This document shows, one piece after another, positions 1-9,165 of a stretch of DNA of 64,000 nucleotides (its first letter is position 1; every line of letters starts with the position of its first letter). The stretch comes from Massilia sp. BJB1822. Lineage in GTDB: Bacteria; Pseudomonadota; Gammaproteobacteria; Burkholderiales; Burkholderiaceae_D. Made by a program: the position numbers and the translations under genes. The stretch is taken from contig NZ_JABWEB010000002.1 in the NCBI RefSeq assembly GCF_013369485.1, forward strand, positions 620,001-684,000, read 5' to 3'. The notes under the pieces are model-generated. The model made no database searches, was not told the origin of the DNA, and saw nothing but the letters and a program-made list of their open reading frames with translations.

Positions 1-1
1 A

Positions 2-208
2 GTCAAACCGGTGATCACGGGCGGCTCCTATCTGGACCTGATGAAACGCTGGCAGGTGCCCGTCTATTACGACCAGCAAGGGATATTGATCCGTCGGCTG
101 CGCATCAGCCATGTGCCGGCCCTGGTGTCGCAGGATGGCCGGCGCCTACGCATCGATGAACTGGTGCCCGACCCGGTGGCCCCGGCAGGGCAGGAGGGCA
201 AACAATGA
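2..208 (+). CDS. traW: TraW, C-terminal end (cut by window edge)
   Basis: This is the last 68 codons or so of the periplasmic pilus-assembly protein TraW of F-type conjugation systems. The visible end has the thioredoxin-like C-terminal pattern of the family: a segment VPVYYDQQG, then RISHVPALVSQDG and an RIDEL tail. The frame is open to the left edge, so the gene starts outside the window. Its TGA overlaps the ATG of traU by 4 nt, which suggests translational coupling. Gene order to the right (traU, trbC, traN, traF, traH, traG) supports the name. In F, TraW works with TrbC and TraU in filament assembly. Confidence 0.82.
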   Translation, partial: VKPVITGGSYLDLMKRWQVPVYYDQQGILIRRLRISHVPALVSQDGRRLRIDELVPDPVAPAGQEGKQ

Positions 209-1278
209 ACAGCAAGGCAAGGACCATGGCCGTCCACTGGCGCCGGGTCAGCAGGACTGTCATTAAGACGTACGGGCAATTCCTACGCGGCCTCGTCTGC
301 GCGGCGCTGCTCGGTGCCGCCATTCCGGCCGCGGCGGTGGGGATGAGCACCTGCACCGGGCGCTTTCTCAACCCGATCACCGATATCTGCTGGAGCTGCA
401 TCCTGCCCATTTCCCTGGGCGGCCAGCGCATGGCCGATCTGGGCGGGCAGGAAGACATCGGCAACCCCGGTTCACCGATCTGCTCCTGCGGTGTCAACCC
501 GACGGTCGGCCTGTCGATCGGCTTCTGGGAACCGGCCCGCCATGTCGAGGTGGTGCGCCGCCCCTTCTGCCTGGTGTCTCTGGGCGGCGTGGATCTGAAT
601 CCCGGCATCGCCGCGCCCGAGGCGGGCCGCCACACCGATGCGTCGGGCGAACAGAACAGCTTTTACCAGGCCCATTTCTATGTCAACCCCGCGCTGTACT
701 GGCTGCAGGTGATCGCTGATTTCCCTTGCCTGGAGCGTGCTGGCTTCGATCTGGCCTATATGACCGAAGTCGATCCCCTGTGGAACGACGATGAGCTGAC
801 CTTGATCCTGAACCCGGAGGCGGCCCTGTTTGCCAATCCGGTGGCGATTGCGGCCTGCGCGGCCGACTGCGTGGCCGCCACCGCCAGTTTCGGCCGCGCC
901 GAACTGTTCTGGTGCGCGGGCTGCCAGGGCGGCATGTACCCGCTGGACGGGCACGTCAGCAACCACCTGGGCGGCGTGCGCACGGCCGAGCTCTTGAGCC
1001 AGCGCCTGACGGCCAAGATGCACCGGGAACTGCTGGCCTGGGGGCGGCACGGGGCGGCGGGCCTGTGCGGGCCGTATTTCCTGCCGGTGATGGACAAAGT
1101 CGCTTACAAGAGCCAGCTGACTTACCCGATTGCCGCCACCGGCAAGGAGGCCGGGCGCTGCTGTCGGCCCTTTGGCCGCAGCACGGTGCTGTGGGGCGCG
1201 GGCAAGGAGTATCCGGTCAAGGGGGAGGACTTCGCGTTCATGTTGTTCCGCAAGGGGAATTGCTGTGTCGGCTATTGA
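205..1278 (+). CDS. traU: TraU, F-type pilus assembly / DNA transfer protein
   Basis: A 357-residue protein with an N-terminal hydrophobic export segment (about residues 27-47) and a cysteine-rich mature part. The mature start contains CTGRFLNPITDICWSC and the C-terminal half has many Cys residues, as in the TraU family (about 330 residues in F). TraU is periplasmic and needed for pilus assembly and DNA transfer. Its Cys pairs are normally formed with help from a disulfide isomerase, a role the nearby TraF could fill. The ATG overlaps the traW stop. The 3' end overlaps the likely trbC start, so the block reads as one operon. Confidence 0.9.
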   Translation: MNSKARTMAVHWRRVSRTVIKTYGQFLRGLVCAALLGAAIPAAAVGMSTCTGRFLNPITDICWSCILPISLGGQRMADLGGQEDIGNPGSPICSCGVNPTVGLSIGFWEPARHVEVVRRPFCLVSLGGVDLNPGIAAPEAGRHTDASGEQNSFYQAHFYVNPALYWLQVIADFPCLERAGFDLAYMTEVDPLWNDDELTLILNPEAALFANPVAIAACAADCVAATASFGRAELFWCAGCQGGMYPLDGHVSNHLGGVRTAELLSQRLTAKMHRELLAWGRHGAAGLCGPYFLPVMDKVAYKSQLTYPIAATGKEAGRCCRPFGRSTVLWGAGKEYPVKGEDFAFMLFRKGNCCVGY

Positions 1279-2026
1279 TTCGCGCATGGAAAACCTCGGC
1301 CGCGTCCGGCGTCTAGCCTGGCCGTTGGCGATGCTGCTCTCATCTCCCGCGCTGGCCCAGTCGCCCGTGTCGGAGGCGGACGTGGCACGGGCGGCGCAGC
1401 ACAGGCCGCAGATCACGGACGCGGAGATGGCGCGTGCCGCCAAGGTACACGCCTTGCCGCCATCGGTTCACCATGCCGGCAGCGCGTCCGTCCCTGCGCC
1501 CGTGCCGTCGCCACAGCGGGCGCCGCAACCGGAGCAGGTGTCGCCGGTCGATGTCGCCGCCCTGGCCAGGGAGGTTGCGGCCAGGGGCCAGATGGCGGCG
1601 CAGGCGTTGCCAGGCGGGCCGCAGCTGCTGGTGTTCATCAGCCTGTCGATGCCGGAAGGGGCGCTGCAGCGCCTGATGGAACTGGGGGCACGTGCCAAGG
1701 CCGTGCTGGTACTGCGGGGCCTGGAGGGCGGTTCCCTCATCAAGACCATGGCCCATGTGCACAAGCTCCTGGGCCAGCGCCAGGTCGCCCTGCAGATCGA
1801 CCCGCAGGCGTTCGACCGTTTCGGCGTGCGCCAGGTGCCGACCTTCGTGCTGCTGCGCGAAGGTAGCAAGGGCCAGGATTGCGACGCCGGCACCTGCTTT
1901 GCCCCGGAGGCCTACCTGTCGGTAGCCGGTGACGTCACGATTGACTATGCGCTGGAGCACATTGCTTCGCGCGCGCCCCGTTTTGCGCGCGAAGCGCAGG
2001 TGTTTCTCAACCGGATCAAGGACTAG
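1265..2026 (+). CDS. trbC: TrbC, F-type pilin assembly protein
   Basis: The conserved TrbC domain fills the C-terminal two thirds. It contains LLVFISLSMPEGALQ, a central hydrophobic strand, and VRQVPTFVLL near the end, a thioredoxin-like fold related to TraW. A signal peptide (MENLGRVRRLAWPLAML to ALAQ) precedes a proline/alanine-rich linker, so the product is periplasmic. I chose the GTG at 1265 because AAGGGG lies 8 nt upstream. An in-frame ATG at 1286 is the alternative and gives 246 residues. The gene overlaps the traU end by 14 nt, and traN begins 3 nt after its stop. F TrbC is about 212 residues, so this one has a longer linker. Confidence 0.88.
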   Translation: MSAIDSRMENLGRVRRLAWPLAMLLSSPALAQSPVSEADVARAAQHRPQITDAEMARAAKVHALPPSVHHAGSASVPAPVPSPQRAPQPEQVSPVDVAALAREVAARGQMAAQALPGGPQLLVFISLSMPEGALQRLMELGARAKAVLVLRGLEGGSLIKTMAHVHKLLGQRQVALQIDPQAFDRFGVRQVPTFVLLREGSKGQDCDAGTCFAPEAYLSVAGDVTIDYALEHIASRAPRFAREAQVFLNRIKD

Positions 2027-2028
2027 CC

Positions 2029-3342
2029 ATGCGCCGCGCGATTGCCCTCATGACGGCGTGCAGCCTGCTGGCGGTGCAGAGTCGCGAGGTATTGGCCCAG
2101 ACCGGCGCCGACCTGGCCGCCGCGCGTGCCGCCAACCAGGTCGCCAGCGGCGCGGTTAACGCCGGATCGGCGGCGGCCGTGGTGCCAGACTACACCACCA
2201 CGCCGCCTGAACGCGCGCTGTATGGCCGCACCGACCTGGCGCAGCAGGCCCGCGAGCATCTGCTCCTGTGCGCAGCGCAACCGGGCAATATCGCCTGCGA
2301 TGCGCAACGCCAGGCGGCAAGCTCGGCCGCCACACCGCGTCCCCCCGTTACCGCCGCCGATCCGCAGGTGGCCGGCGCCCAGGCCGTGGCCCGCGATCCG
2401 GTAGGCACCGAGGCGGCCCTGGGCGGCGTCTACAGCGGCTGCCCGGCCGGCGGCGCCTGCCCGCCCAACACCTTCTGTTTGGGGACGCAGTGCTTTGACA
2501 CCGCCCAGGTTGGCGACCCGGATTTCGCCCAGGCCATGAGCTATCTGGAGGCGGCGCGCGAGGCGGGCGTGTATCTGGAGCCGGGCACGCTGAAGGTTTT
2601 TAGCGGTGAGGCCAACACCTGCCGCAGCCGCCTACTCGTGAACTGCTGCAAGACCGACCGGGCCGGTGCCGGGTTCAGCAACCAGTCGCTGTTCGGCGTC
2701 GGCTCGCGCCTGGTGTTCGACATCCTGATGAACGCCAACAACCGCCGCTTCATCACCCAGGGCGTCAAGTCGCTGCTGCTGGGCAGTGGTTTCAGCGGCA
2801 GCTTCACCAGCTATGGCGTTACCGTGGCCGTCAACGGCACGCCGCTGCCGGCCGGGGCCGTAACGCTCGCCACCGGCGACAGCGTGGTCGTCGCGTTCAC
2901 GCCCTGGTCGCTGGCGATCACGGTGGTGTTCTATGTGGCCATGTCCATGATGTCATGCAGCCAGGAGGAGGGCAAGCTGTCGATGAAGGAGGGGGCGTCC
3001 CTCTGCCGCGGCATCGGCAGCTGGTGCTCGAAATGCATCCGCGTGCTGGGCCGCTGCGTGGCTTGCATCGAACACTCCACCGGCAAGTGCTGCTTCAACT
3101 CGCGCCTGGCGCGCATCTTAAACGAGCAGGGCCGCGCCCAGTTGGGCATGGGCTGGGGTTCACCCCAGAGTCCATCCTGCGGCGGCTTTTCGGTCGCGCA
3201 GTTGCAGGCGCTGGATTTTTCGCGCATGGACCTGTCGGAGTTTTACGCCTCCATCGTGCCGACGTTGCCCAATGTGGGTGCCGTGCAGGCGACGGCGGCG
3301 GCGCGCGCACCGGCCTGTTACTTCGGGAGGGGCAAATGCTGA
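2029..3342 (+). CDS. traN: TraN, mating-pair stabilization protein (short form)
   Basis: A 437-residue cysteine-rich exported protein. It has a signal peptide (residues 1-24), an Ala-rich linker, then many Cys residues including GGACPPNTFCLGTQCF and a dense Cys cluster near CRGIGSWCSKCIRVLG. This is the TraN pattern: an outer-membrane protein of the donor that stabilizes mating pairs by contacting a recipient outer-membrane protein. F TraN is 602 residues, so the variable receptor-recognition part is probably reduced here. It sits between trbC and traF as in F and overlaps the next gene by 7 nt. Confidence 0.85.
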   Translation: MRRAIALMTACSLLAVQSREVLAQTGADLAAARAANQVASGAVNAGSAAAVVPDYTTTPPERALYGRTDLAQQAREHLLLCAAQPGNIACDAQRQAASSAATPRPPVTAADPQVAGAQAVARDPVGTEAALGGVYSGCPAGGACPPNTFCLGTQCFDTAQVGDPDFAQAMSYLEAAREAGVYLEPGTLKVFSGEANTCRSRLLVNCCKTDRAGAGFSNQSLFGVGSRLVFDILMNANNRRFITQGVKSLLLGSGFSGSFTSYGVTVAVNGTPLPAGAVTLATGDSVVVAFTPWSLAITVVFYVAMSMMSCSQEEGKLSMKEGASLCRGIGSWCSKCIRVLGRCVACIEHSTGKCCFNSRLARILNEQGRAQLGMGWGSPQSPSCGGFSVAQLQALDFSRMDLSEFYASIVPTLPNVGAVQATAAARAPACYFGRGKC

Positions 3343-3731
3343 CACGCTGCAGTGGTGGATGTTTGCTGGTGCTGGCTGCCGCCGCGCACGCCCAGGCGCC
3401 GGACGCGCCGCGCGCGGTGGTGGAAGAGTTCCGGCCGCTGCTGGTGCGGGCCATCGACGCGCCCACGGGGACGGCCAAGGGCGTCTTGACGGGGCCGCTG
3501 GTGCAGGTGATCAGCAGCCACTTCGGCACCAGCGCCCCCATCCTGGTCGACGTCCGTACCGTGGCGCGCTATGCGCAGCCGGGCTGCCGCCGCCTTCAGG
3601 TGCTGGTATGGCAAGAGGGCGTGCGCCTGGCGCCTGGCGAGGCGCCGGGCCGGCAATCGATGGAATTTGGCATCAACTACTGCCGCGACGGCTTGCCGCC
3701 GGCCAGCCTGGCCGTGGAGGGCGCGCGATGA
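3336..3731 (+). CDS. Small secreted protein of the transfer operon
   Basis: A 131-residue protein with a signal peptide ending about AAAAHAQ and two Cys residues in the mature part (PGCRR and NYCRDG), so a disulfide-bonded periplasmic protein is likely. I do not recognise a family. It lies between traN and traF, the place where F carries the membrane protein gene trbE, but this product has no internal membrane segment and is not TrbE-like. The ATG at 3336 follows GGAGGGGC, a strong ribosome-binding site inside the end of traN. Its stop overlaps the traF start as ATGA. A role in transfer is inferred from position only. Confidence 0.75.
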   Translation: MLTRCSGGCLLVLAAAAHAQAPDAPRAVVEEFRPLLVRAIDAPTGTAKGVLTGPLVQVISSHFGTSAPILVDVRTVARYAQPGCRRLQVLVWQEGVRLAPGEAPGRQSMEFGINYCRDGLPPASLAVEGAR

Positions 3732-4543
3732 AGCAATCGATGGCATGCCTGGCCGCACTGCTGTGCGGCGCCGCTGCGGCTGGCCCGGTGAGATCGGCGG
3801 GCGTGCCGGTCGACGAATCCCGCCGGGGCTGGCATTTCTACGACGATCCGGCCTCCGCCATGCCGCCGGCGGCGCCAGTGCCGCCCAGGGTGCTGAAGGA
3901 GGCTGGCCCGCCGGAGCTGGCGCGCCTGAAACGCCTGCAGCGGGAGATGGAGGAGCTGCGCGCGGTGGCCGTGATCCGCCCGACCGAAACGAATGTGCGC
4001 CGCTATATGGCACTGGAGGCGCAGGTCATGCGCAACGCCTCGCAGTTTGCCGACCTGGCCCAGCGCATCGCCTGGACCCATCCGGAGCTCGATCCCGCCA
4101 CAGAGGGCCGCCCGGTCAACGCCACCGCGCTCGATGTGTATGAGCAGACGCAGGCCGCCACGCGCGCCCAGACGCTGGCAAACATCGGGCGCGACCACGT
4201 ATTGATGTTCTTCTTCCGTGGCGACTGCCCGTATTGCCATGCGTTTGCGCCGCTGCTGCGCGCCTTCGGGCAGCGCTACCGTATCCCGCTGGTGGCGGTG
4301 AGCCTGGATGGGGGATCGCTGCCGGCCATGCCGGCGGCGCGGATCGACAACGGCATTGTGCGCACCCTGAAGGTGGCGCAGGTACCGGCGGTGTTTCTGG
4401 CCCAGCCCTTCGCGGGCCGGATCGTGCCGCTGGGGTTCGGTGTGCTCTCGGAGTCGCAGCTGGTCGAGCGCATCGTGGCATTGCAGGGCCGGCAGGAGGT
4501 GGCGGGGCAGGGCGCAGCGCTGTTCTGGCCGGAGAAACACTAG
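3728..4543 (+). CDS. traF: TraF, thioredoxin-like conjugation protein with CXXC
   Basis: A 271-residue periplasmic protein of the TraF family (F TraF is 247 residues). It has a signal peptide (residues 1-24), a coiled helical middle part around residues 60-150, and a thioredoxin-like domain starting near residue 155. The sequence FFFRGDCPYCHAF places a CPYC active site at residues 167-170. F TraF itself lacks this redox pair, but many TraF homologues in other F-type elements keep it and may act as disulfide isomerase for TraU, TraN and TraH. The ATG overlaps the upstream stop. traH follows after 9 nt. Confidence 0.9.
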   Translation: MKQSMACLAALLCGAAAAGPVRSAGVPVDESRRGWHFYDDPASAMPPAAPVPPRVLKEAGPPELARLKRLQREMEELRAVAVIRPTETNVRRYMALEAQVMRNASQFADLAQRIAWTHPELDPATEGRPVNATALDVYEQTQAATRAQTLANIGRDHVLMFFFRGDCPYCHAFAPLLRAFGQRYRIPLVAVSLDGGSLPAMPAARIDNGIVRTLKVAQVPAVFLAQPFAGRIVPLGFGVLSESQLVERIVALQGRQEVAGQGAALFWPEKH

Positions 4544-4552
4544 GAGGATGAC

Positions 4553-5983
4553 ATGGCTTCAAACAAGCAACTGAAGGGTATGGCGGCGGCCGGACTGCTG
4601 TGCGGCGCCCTGACCCCGCTACCAGGACAGGCGGGCGACCTCAACGCGGCGGTCGAGCAGATGTACCAGGACCTGGGCGCCATCGGCAACTACACGGCGC
4701 CGGGCGCCTTCCGCGGCCAGGTCTACAACACCTATACCGGCGGCAGCCTCATCATGCGCACCCAGAACCGGACCTACCAGCTGATGGCGGTCGAGTTTCC
4801 CAGCATGAAGGCCGGCTGTGGTGGCATCGATGCCTTTGGCGGCTCGTTCTCGCACATCTCGGCGGCCGAATTCAAGAACATGCTGCGCAATATCACGGCG
4901 GCGCTGCCCGGCGTGGCTTTCCAGCTGGCCCTGGAATCGGTGTCGCCGCTGCTGGGCGGCGTGACGAAGTGGACCAAGAACATCGAGAGCATGATGACCA
5001 ACGCGAACATCGGCACCTGCAACGCGGCCAAGTCGCTGGTCGGTTCGGCGATGGAGGCCACGGGTGTGAGTACCGACAAGGCCTGCGAGGACCTGGCCGT
5101 GATGCTGGGCCTGGAGAGCGACTACGCGGCGGCCAAGGTGCGCTGCCAGGCCAACAAGCCCTCGGTACTGTCCACGGCCAGGAAGTCGTCCGACCCGAAG
5201 ATCCGCAACAAGGCGCCGTTCGTCGGAAACATCACCTGGAAGGCCTTGAAGCTGGCCGGCACCCAGCTGGACGACCAGGAGCGTGAACTGATCATGAGCA
5301 TCGTGGGCACGATCATCTTCTATGAAGGCACGCGCGACCCGGATCCGGTCGCGCCCACACTGACCTCGATCGCGCGCCTGCTGTATGGCACCAGCGCCGC
5401 GCCAGGCGGGAAGGTGCGGCAGGACATGCTCAAGTGTAATAACTACACGGAATGCGATGCGGTAACGGTCAACACCAATTACCTGCACACGCCGTTCGTC
5501 ACCAAGGTCGAGGGGCTGATGCGTTCGATCGCGGAAAAAATGCAGTATCGCATCCCGATCCCGAACAACTCCCCGGAGATCGGTTTCGTCAACCAGACAT
5601 CGGAGCCGGTGTACCGCATGCTGTCCTTGGGGACAGCGATGCCGGCGATGGATGTTAGCGAGTCATTGATTGTGCGGTATCGCGAGGTGATCGCAGCTGA
5701 TTACGGGGCGGTTTTTTTGGAGAAAAATTTGCGGCTGGGTCTTGCCGCTTTAGATAAGGACTACTTTCTCGACGTTAAGCAGGCGATACGTGCAAAAGAG
5801 CTTCGACAACGGGCAGATGACATGCTCAGACAGCTGCTGCGCGAAAAGGCGTTGATGTATCAGCGTTCCGGGCACATCGAGAACGTGGCGACAACGCTGG
5901 AGCTTTTACAACGGGAGTTGCGGAGCAATATGCCGCAATATATGCTGGATTTGCTCGGTCGCCGCGCGGCCTATATGCGGTAG
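4553..5983 (+). CDS. traH: TraH, F-type pilus assembly protein
   Basis: A 476-residue protein, close to F TraH (458). It has a signal peptide (about residues 1-27), then the typical start with MYQDLGAIGNYTAPG and a glycine-rich stretch, a conserved Cys in KAGCGGIDAFGGSFSHI, and a helical C-terminal half. TraH is a periplasmic or outer-membrane-associated component of the pilus assembly complex. The ATG follows a perfect AGGAGG at 4544-4549. The last 300 nt or so are less GC-rich than the rest of the gene, the first sign of the compositional change that is much stronger in the 3' end of traG. Confidence 0.9.
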   Translation: MASNKQLKGMAAAGLLCGALTPLPGQAGDLNAAVEQMYQDLGAIGNYTAPGAFRGQVYNTYTGGSLIMRTQNRTYQLMAVEFPSMKAGCGGIDAFGGSFSHISAAEFKNMLRNITAALPGVAFQLALESVSPLLGGVTKWTKNIESMMTNANIGTCNAAKSLVGSAMEATGVSTDKACEDLAVMLGLESDYAAAKVRCQANKPSVLSTARKSSDPKIRNKAPFVGNITWKALKLAGTQLDDQERELIMSIVGTIIFYEGTRDPDPVAPTLTSIARLLYGTSAAPGGKVRQDMLKCNNYTECDAVTVNTNYLHTPFVTKVEGLMRSIAEKMQYRIPIPNNSPEIGFVNQTSEPVYRMLSLGTAMPAMDVSESLIVRYREVIAADYGAVFLEKNLRLGLAALDKDYFLDVKQAIRAKELRQRADDMLRQLLREKALMYQRSGHIENVATTLELLQRELRSNMPQYMLDLLGRRAAYMR

Positions 5984-6019
5984 CAGGCTGTTGCGCGATG
6001 CAAGTGAAGGAGTACGAGC

Positions 6020-8851
6020 ATGTGGGAAATTTTTGCCTATCAAAATAGCGACAGCCTGTTCGGCATTCTCAATGCCACGGCTGCCATTGCCGGCGCCAAT
6101 ACGTTCAAAGGCGCGCTGGCCATCGTCGCCTTCTGTGGCTTTATCGCCGCGGCGATCGCTTACGCCTTCGCGCCGCAGCGGATGCAGGGTTGGCAGTGGC
6201 TGGCCTCGGTAACGCTGGTGCTGTCGGCGCTGTTCATTCCCCGTGTGACGGTGGGGATCGTCGACAAGACCGGCTCCAGTGCGGTGCGCATCGTGGACAA
6301 CGTGCCCTTTGGTTTGGCAGCGTTTGGTTCGCTGACCAGCACCGTGGGCAATTCGCTGACGGAATTGTATGAGATGGCGATGCAGGTCTTGCCAGGTTCG
6401 GCGAATCTGCCCAGCGAACTGGCGTATCAGAAAAATGGCCTGTTGTTTGGAAACCGGATGATACGCGAGGCAAGCACGGTAGTGTTTCAAAGCCCAAGCT
6501 TCCGCACCGATCTGATCAACTTCATCAACAACTGCACGATCTACGATCTGGCATCAGGCCACATTCCGCCCGAGGAATTCGCCACTTCCAGTGACGTGTG
6601 GCCGATGATGTCCACGCCCAATCCCGCGCGCTTTACGCCCGTCACAGACGCGGTTGGCACACAGTTGGTGGCACCTTGCACCGAGGCGTACCAGCACCTG
6701 AATGCCAGGATGCCAGCGCAGGTCGAACGTATCCAGGGGTTGTTGGCGGTGCGCATGAACCCGACGTTACCTGGCATCGCCGCCTCTGCCATCATTGCGG
6801 GGCAGGTGCAGCAGGCCTATTTGCGTAATGGCATCGCCAACGCGGCAGCCAGCGCGTCCGACATCATCCGCCAGAACGCCATGATCAACGCCGTGATCGA
6901 TACCAGCCTGATCGCTGGCCAACGCATCAACGACCCGGCGTCGATGCTGCTGGCCGTTGGACGCGCGCAGGCAGTGGCGCAGACCAATGCCGCCTGGATC
7001 AACCAGGGCAAGGTCGCGGAGCAGGCACTGCCGGTCATCCGGAATACCATCGAGGCGATCACCTATGCAATCTTCCCCATCGTGATCCTGCTGCTCCTGA
7101 TGACCAGTGGCCGCGAAACCATGATGGGACTGAAGAACTATGTCTCGGTCCTGATCTGGATACAGCTCTGGCCGCCCTTGTATGCCATCCTCAACTACAT
7201 GGCCATGGTGTACGCCGCGCGGGATCTGGCCGCCGCATCGGCCGTTGGCAGTGGTGTCAATGCACTGTCAATCATGACCTCCTCATCAATCTATTCGAGT
7301 GCAATCTCTGGCGAAGCGGTGGTGGGTTACTTGACGCTTAGCATACCGCTCATCGCTTGGGCGGGGTTAAAGCGCATGGAGACGTTCGGAAGCGCGCTGA
7401 TCGGCAATACCCAGATGCTGCAATCGACGGTGGCGACAGCAACCGGCTCCGCGGCGGCAGGCAACGTGTCGCTCGGCAATACCAGCATGGATCAAGTGAT
7501 GTTGGCACCGAACCGGTCCTCGGCATTTTTCACCAGTTGGCAGGATAACGCGTCCGGCAATACTTACACGAGCAACGTGGAGAGCGGTCTGACGGCCGCT
7601 CGGGCACTGGCCAATGAAGGGCCAGTATCCCGCATCGTCGACGCGAAAGTGACGGAGCAGCATGTGCATGCAGCTTCCAAGTCCGTGGCGGCGGCCCAGT
7701 CCGAATCGGTTGCTGCGATGCGCGAAAAGGCCGCTGCGCTCAGCGATGTGCTCATGAGTGCCAATACGCACACTCTGGGTCAGAGCCAGATGAAAGGTAC
7801 CAGCTCGGTTGGCAGTGAAAGTATGGGTGAGAGGGTCAACGAACTGCAACAGATCGTCAAATCGGTATCTGCGTCCACGGGGGCGAGCGAGCAGCAGGTG
7901 GCAAGTGTTGCATTTGGCGGCTCAACTTTTGTCGGGGTGAAGATCCCGGGAGCGATTGCGGCGCTATCCCCCGCGGATGCAGGTGGACAGGTGTTTGCAA
8001 AAGGTGGGAAGGAATATTCGGCCTCAGCCCAAAAACAAGATAACTTGATTCGCAGCACCTTAAAAAGTCAAGATCGAGCGAAATTTCAAGAATTTTCGGA
8101 TACGGTCAGCAGGAACGCTGGTGCGATTAGCTCAATTGTCAGCGATCAGCGATCGGGACATGAGCTTGCCGCACGACTTTCGGAAACGGTTTCGCGGTCC
8201 GAACGAGCCGAAGCGAGTCTACGTACACAACTGGACTTCTCCGAAAGTGTGTCAAGTGCTTATCAGCGCGGTGAGACTTTCAGTAAGGACTTAGCTAAGG
8301 ATCCAAGAAACTTGAAATTATTTGAAGATCTATTGAGGTATGAACAACAAGGAAGTGCCGCTGAGCGAATAAAAATGGACTGGTATCTGGGAAATATGGC
8401 AACAACTCCCAATGTTATTAGCAGAAATAGCAATCTCCCAAATTCCTTTGGAGATATTTCAGGCCAATTTGAAATTATGGGCAGAAATGTAAAGAATAGG
8501 GAAGAATTGGATAAGCTCATTGTTGAGTTTAGAGGTAAGGTAAAGAGTAAGTCTAGCTTACGGAATGAGAATGGAGATGCTGGGGGTGGTGGTAAGGGAT
8601 TAAATGGCGAAGTTACGCCGATTCGAGAAAACATCAAAAGTGAGGTTGGAAAAGTCGAAAGTGAATTTGGTCGCAATGAAGAGGAGTTTGGGAAAGCCGG
8701 AGTGAGGAGGGATTCCCAAAATGGGTTAATTGTGGAGAGAAGTTTATTTGGAAAGGTTAATGGCCAAATAGTGGATGATCCTGATGTGGTGGCAAGGAAA
8801 GTGAGAAAATCGCTTGACAAGGTAGATGGGTTTTTTGGTAAAAAGAAGTAA
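6020..8851 (+). CDS. traG: TraG, mating-pair stabilization / exclusion-recognition protein
   Basis: A 943-residue protein, almost the length of F TraG (938). The N-terminal part (to about residue 480) has several membrane segments, including one near residues 345-365, and matches TraG_N. The rest is a long helical periplasmic tail with low-complexity Ser/Ala stretches. In F and in SXT/R391 elements TraG is needed for pilus assembly and mating-pair stability, and its C-terminal part recognises the entry-exclusion protein of the recipient. From about nucleotide 8000 (residue 660) the gene turns AT-rich and rich in Lys, Asn and Arg AGA codons, unlike its first two thirds. This suggests the tail was exchanged. 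The start has GAAGGAG upstream. Confidence 0.9.
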   Translation: MWEIFAYQNSDSLFGILNATAAIAGANTFKGALAIVAFCGFIAAAIAYAFAPQRMQGWQWLASVTLVLSALFIPRVTVGIVDKTGSSAVRIVDNVPFGLAAFGSLTSTVGNSLTELYEMAMQVLPGSANLPSELAYQKNGLLFGNRMIREASTVVFQSPSFRTDLINFINNCTIYDLASGHIPPEEFATSSDVWPMMSTPNPARFTPVTDAVGTQLVAPCTEAYQHLNARMPAQVERIQGLLAVRMNPTLPGIAASAIIAGQVQQAYLRNGIANAAASASDIIRQNAMINAVIDTSLIAGQRINDPASMLLAVGRAQAVAQTNAAWINQGKVAEQALPVIRNTIEAITYAIFPIVILLLLMTSGRETMMGLKNYVSVLIWIQLWPPLYAILNYMAMVYAARDLAAASAVGSGVNALSIMTSSSIYSSAISGEAVVGYLTLSIPLIAWAGLKRMETFGSALIGNTQMLQSTVATATGSAAAGNVSLGNTSMDQVMLAPNRSSAFFTSWQDNASGNTYTSNVESGLTAARALANEGPVSRIVDAKVTEQHVHAASKSVAAAQSESVAAMREKAAALSDVLMSANTHTLGQSQMKGTSSVGSESMGERVNELQQIVKSVSASTGASEQQVASVAFGGSTFVGVKIPGAIAALSPADAGGQVFAKGGKEYSASAQKQDNLIRSTLKSQDRAKFQEFSDTVSRNAGAISSIVSDQRSGHELAARLSETVSRSERAEASLRTQLDFSESVSSAYQRGETFSKDLAKDPRNLKLFEDLLRYEQQGSAAERIKMDWYLGNMATTPNVISRNSNLPNSFGDISGQFEIMGRNVKNREELDKLIVEFRGKVKSKSSLRNENGDAGGGGKGLNGEVTPIRENIKSEVGKVESEFGRNEEEFGKAGVRRDSQNGLIVERSLFGKVNGQIVDDPDVVARKVRKSLDKVDGFFGKKK

Positions 8852-8855
8852 TTAA

Positions 8856-9149
8856 TTAATCGTCCAGTTGCAAGCTATCTATTTTCAAGTTCCCTTGGTG
8901 GTCAAAGCCTAAAAAAGATCTGCTTTTCACTGCCCCTAATGGTATGGCACTATAATGCTTAATATATTTCGGTTGACGATTAGATTTGAAAATCAATTTC
9001 AAAATTAAAAGTATGCAGTAAAATATCGAAATAATGGCAGCTCCCACTATGCCAACAAGTAGCATCGTCCCGATTTCTCGTTCTGAGGCGATGATTATGC
9101 CTGCAGAGAAACCTAGCATTGGTGCGACGATATGTTTGGATAAAATCAT
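8856..9149 (-). CDS. Small membrane protein beside traG (possible exclusion protein)
   Basis: A 97-residue protein with two predicted membrane segments (about residues 7-20 and 28-53) and a basic, soluble C-terminal part. It is convergent with traG, ending 4 nt from its stop, and shares the low GC of the traG tail. I recognise no family. Entry-exclusion proteins (TraS in F, Eex in SXT) are small inner-membrane proteins encoded next to traG, so that role is a fair guess, but the opposite strand is unusual. No clear ribosome-binding site precedes the ATG, so the start or even the gene could be wrong. Confidence 0.5.
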   Translation of the reverse strand: MILSKHIVAPMLGFSAGIIIASEREIGTMLLVGIVGAAIISIFYCILLILKLIFKSNRQPKYIKHYSAIPLGAVKSRSFLGFDHQGNLKIDSLQLDD

Positions 9150-9165
9150 AATATAGGAGGTTGAA

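Noticed and set aside
472..1443. Minus-strand frame antisense to traU
   Set aside because: traU is firmly identified on the plus strand; the antisense frame is a high-GC shadow.
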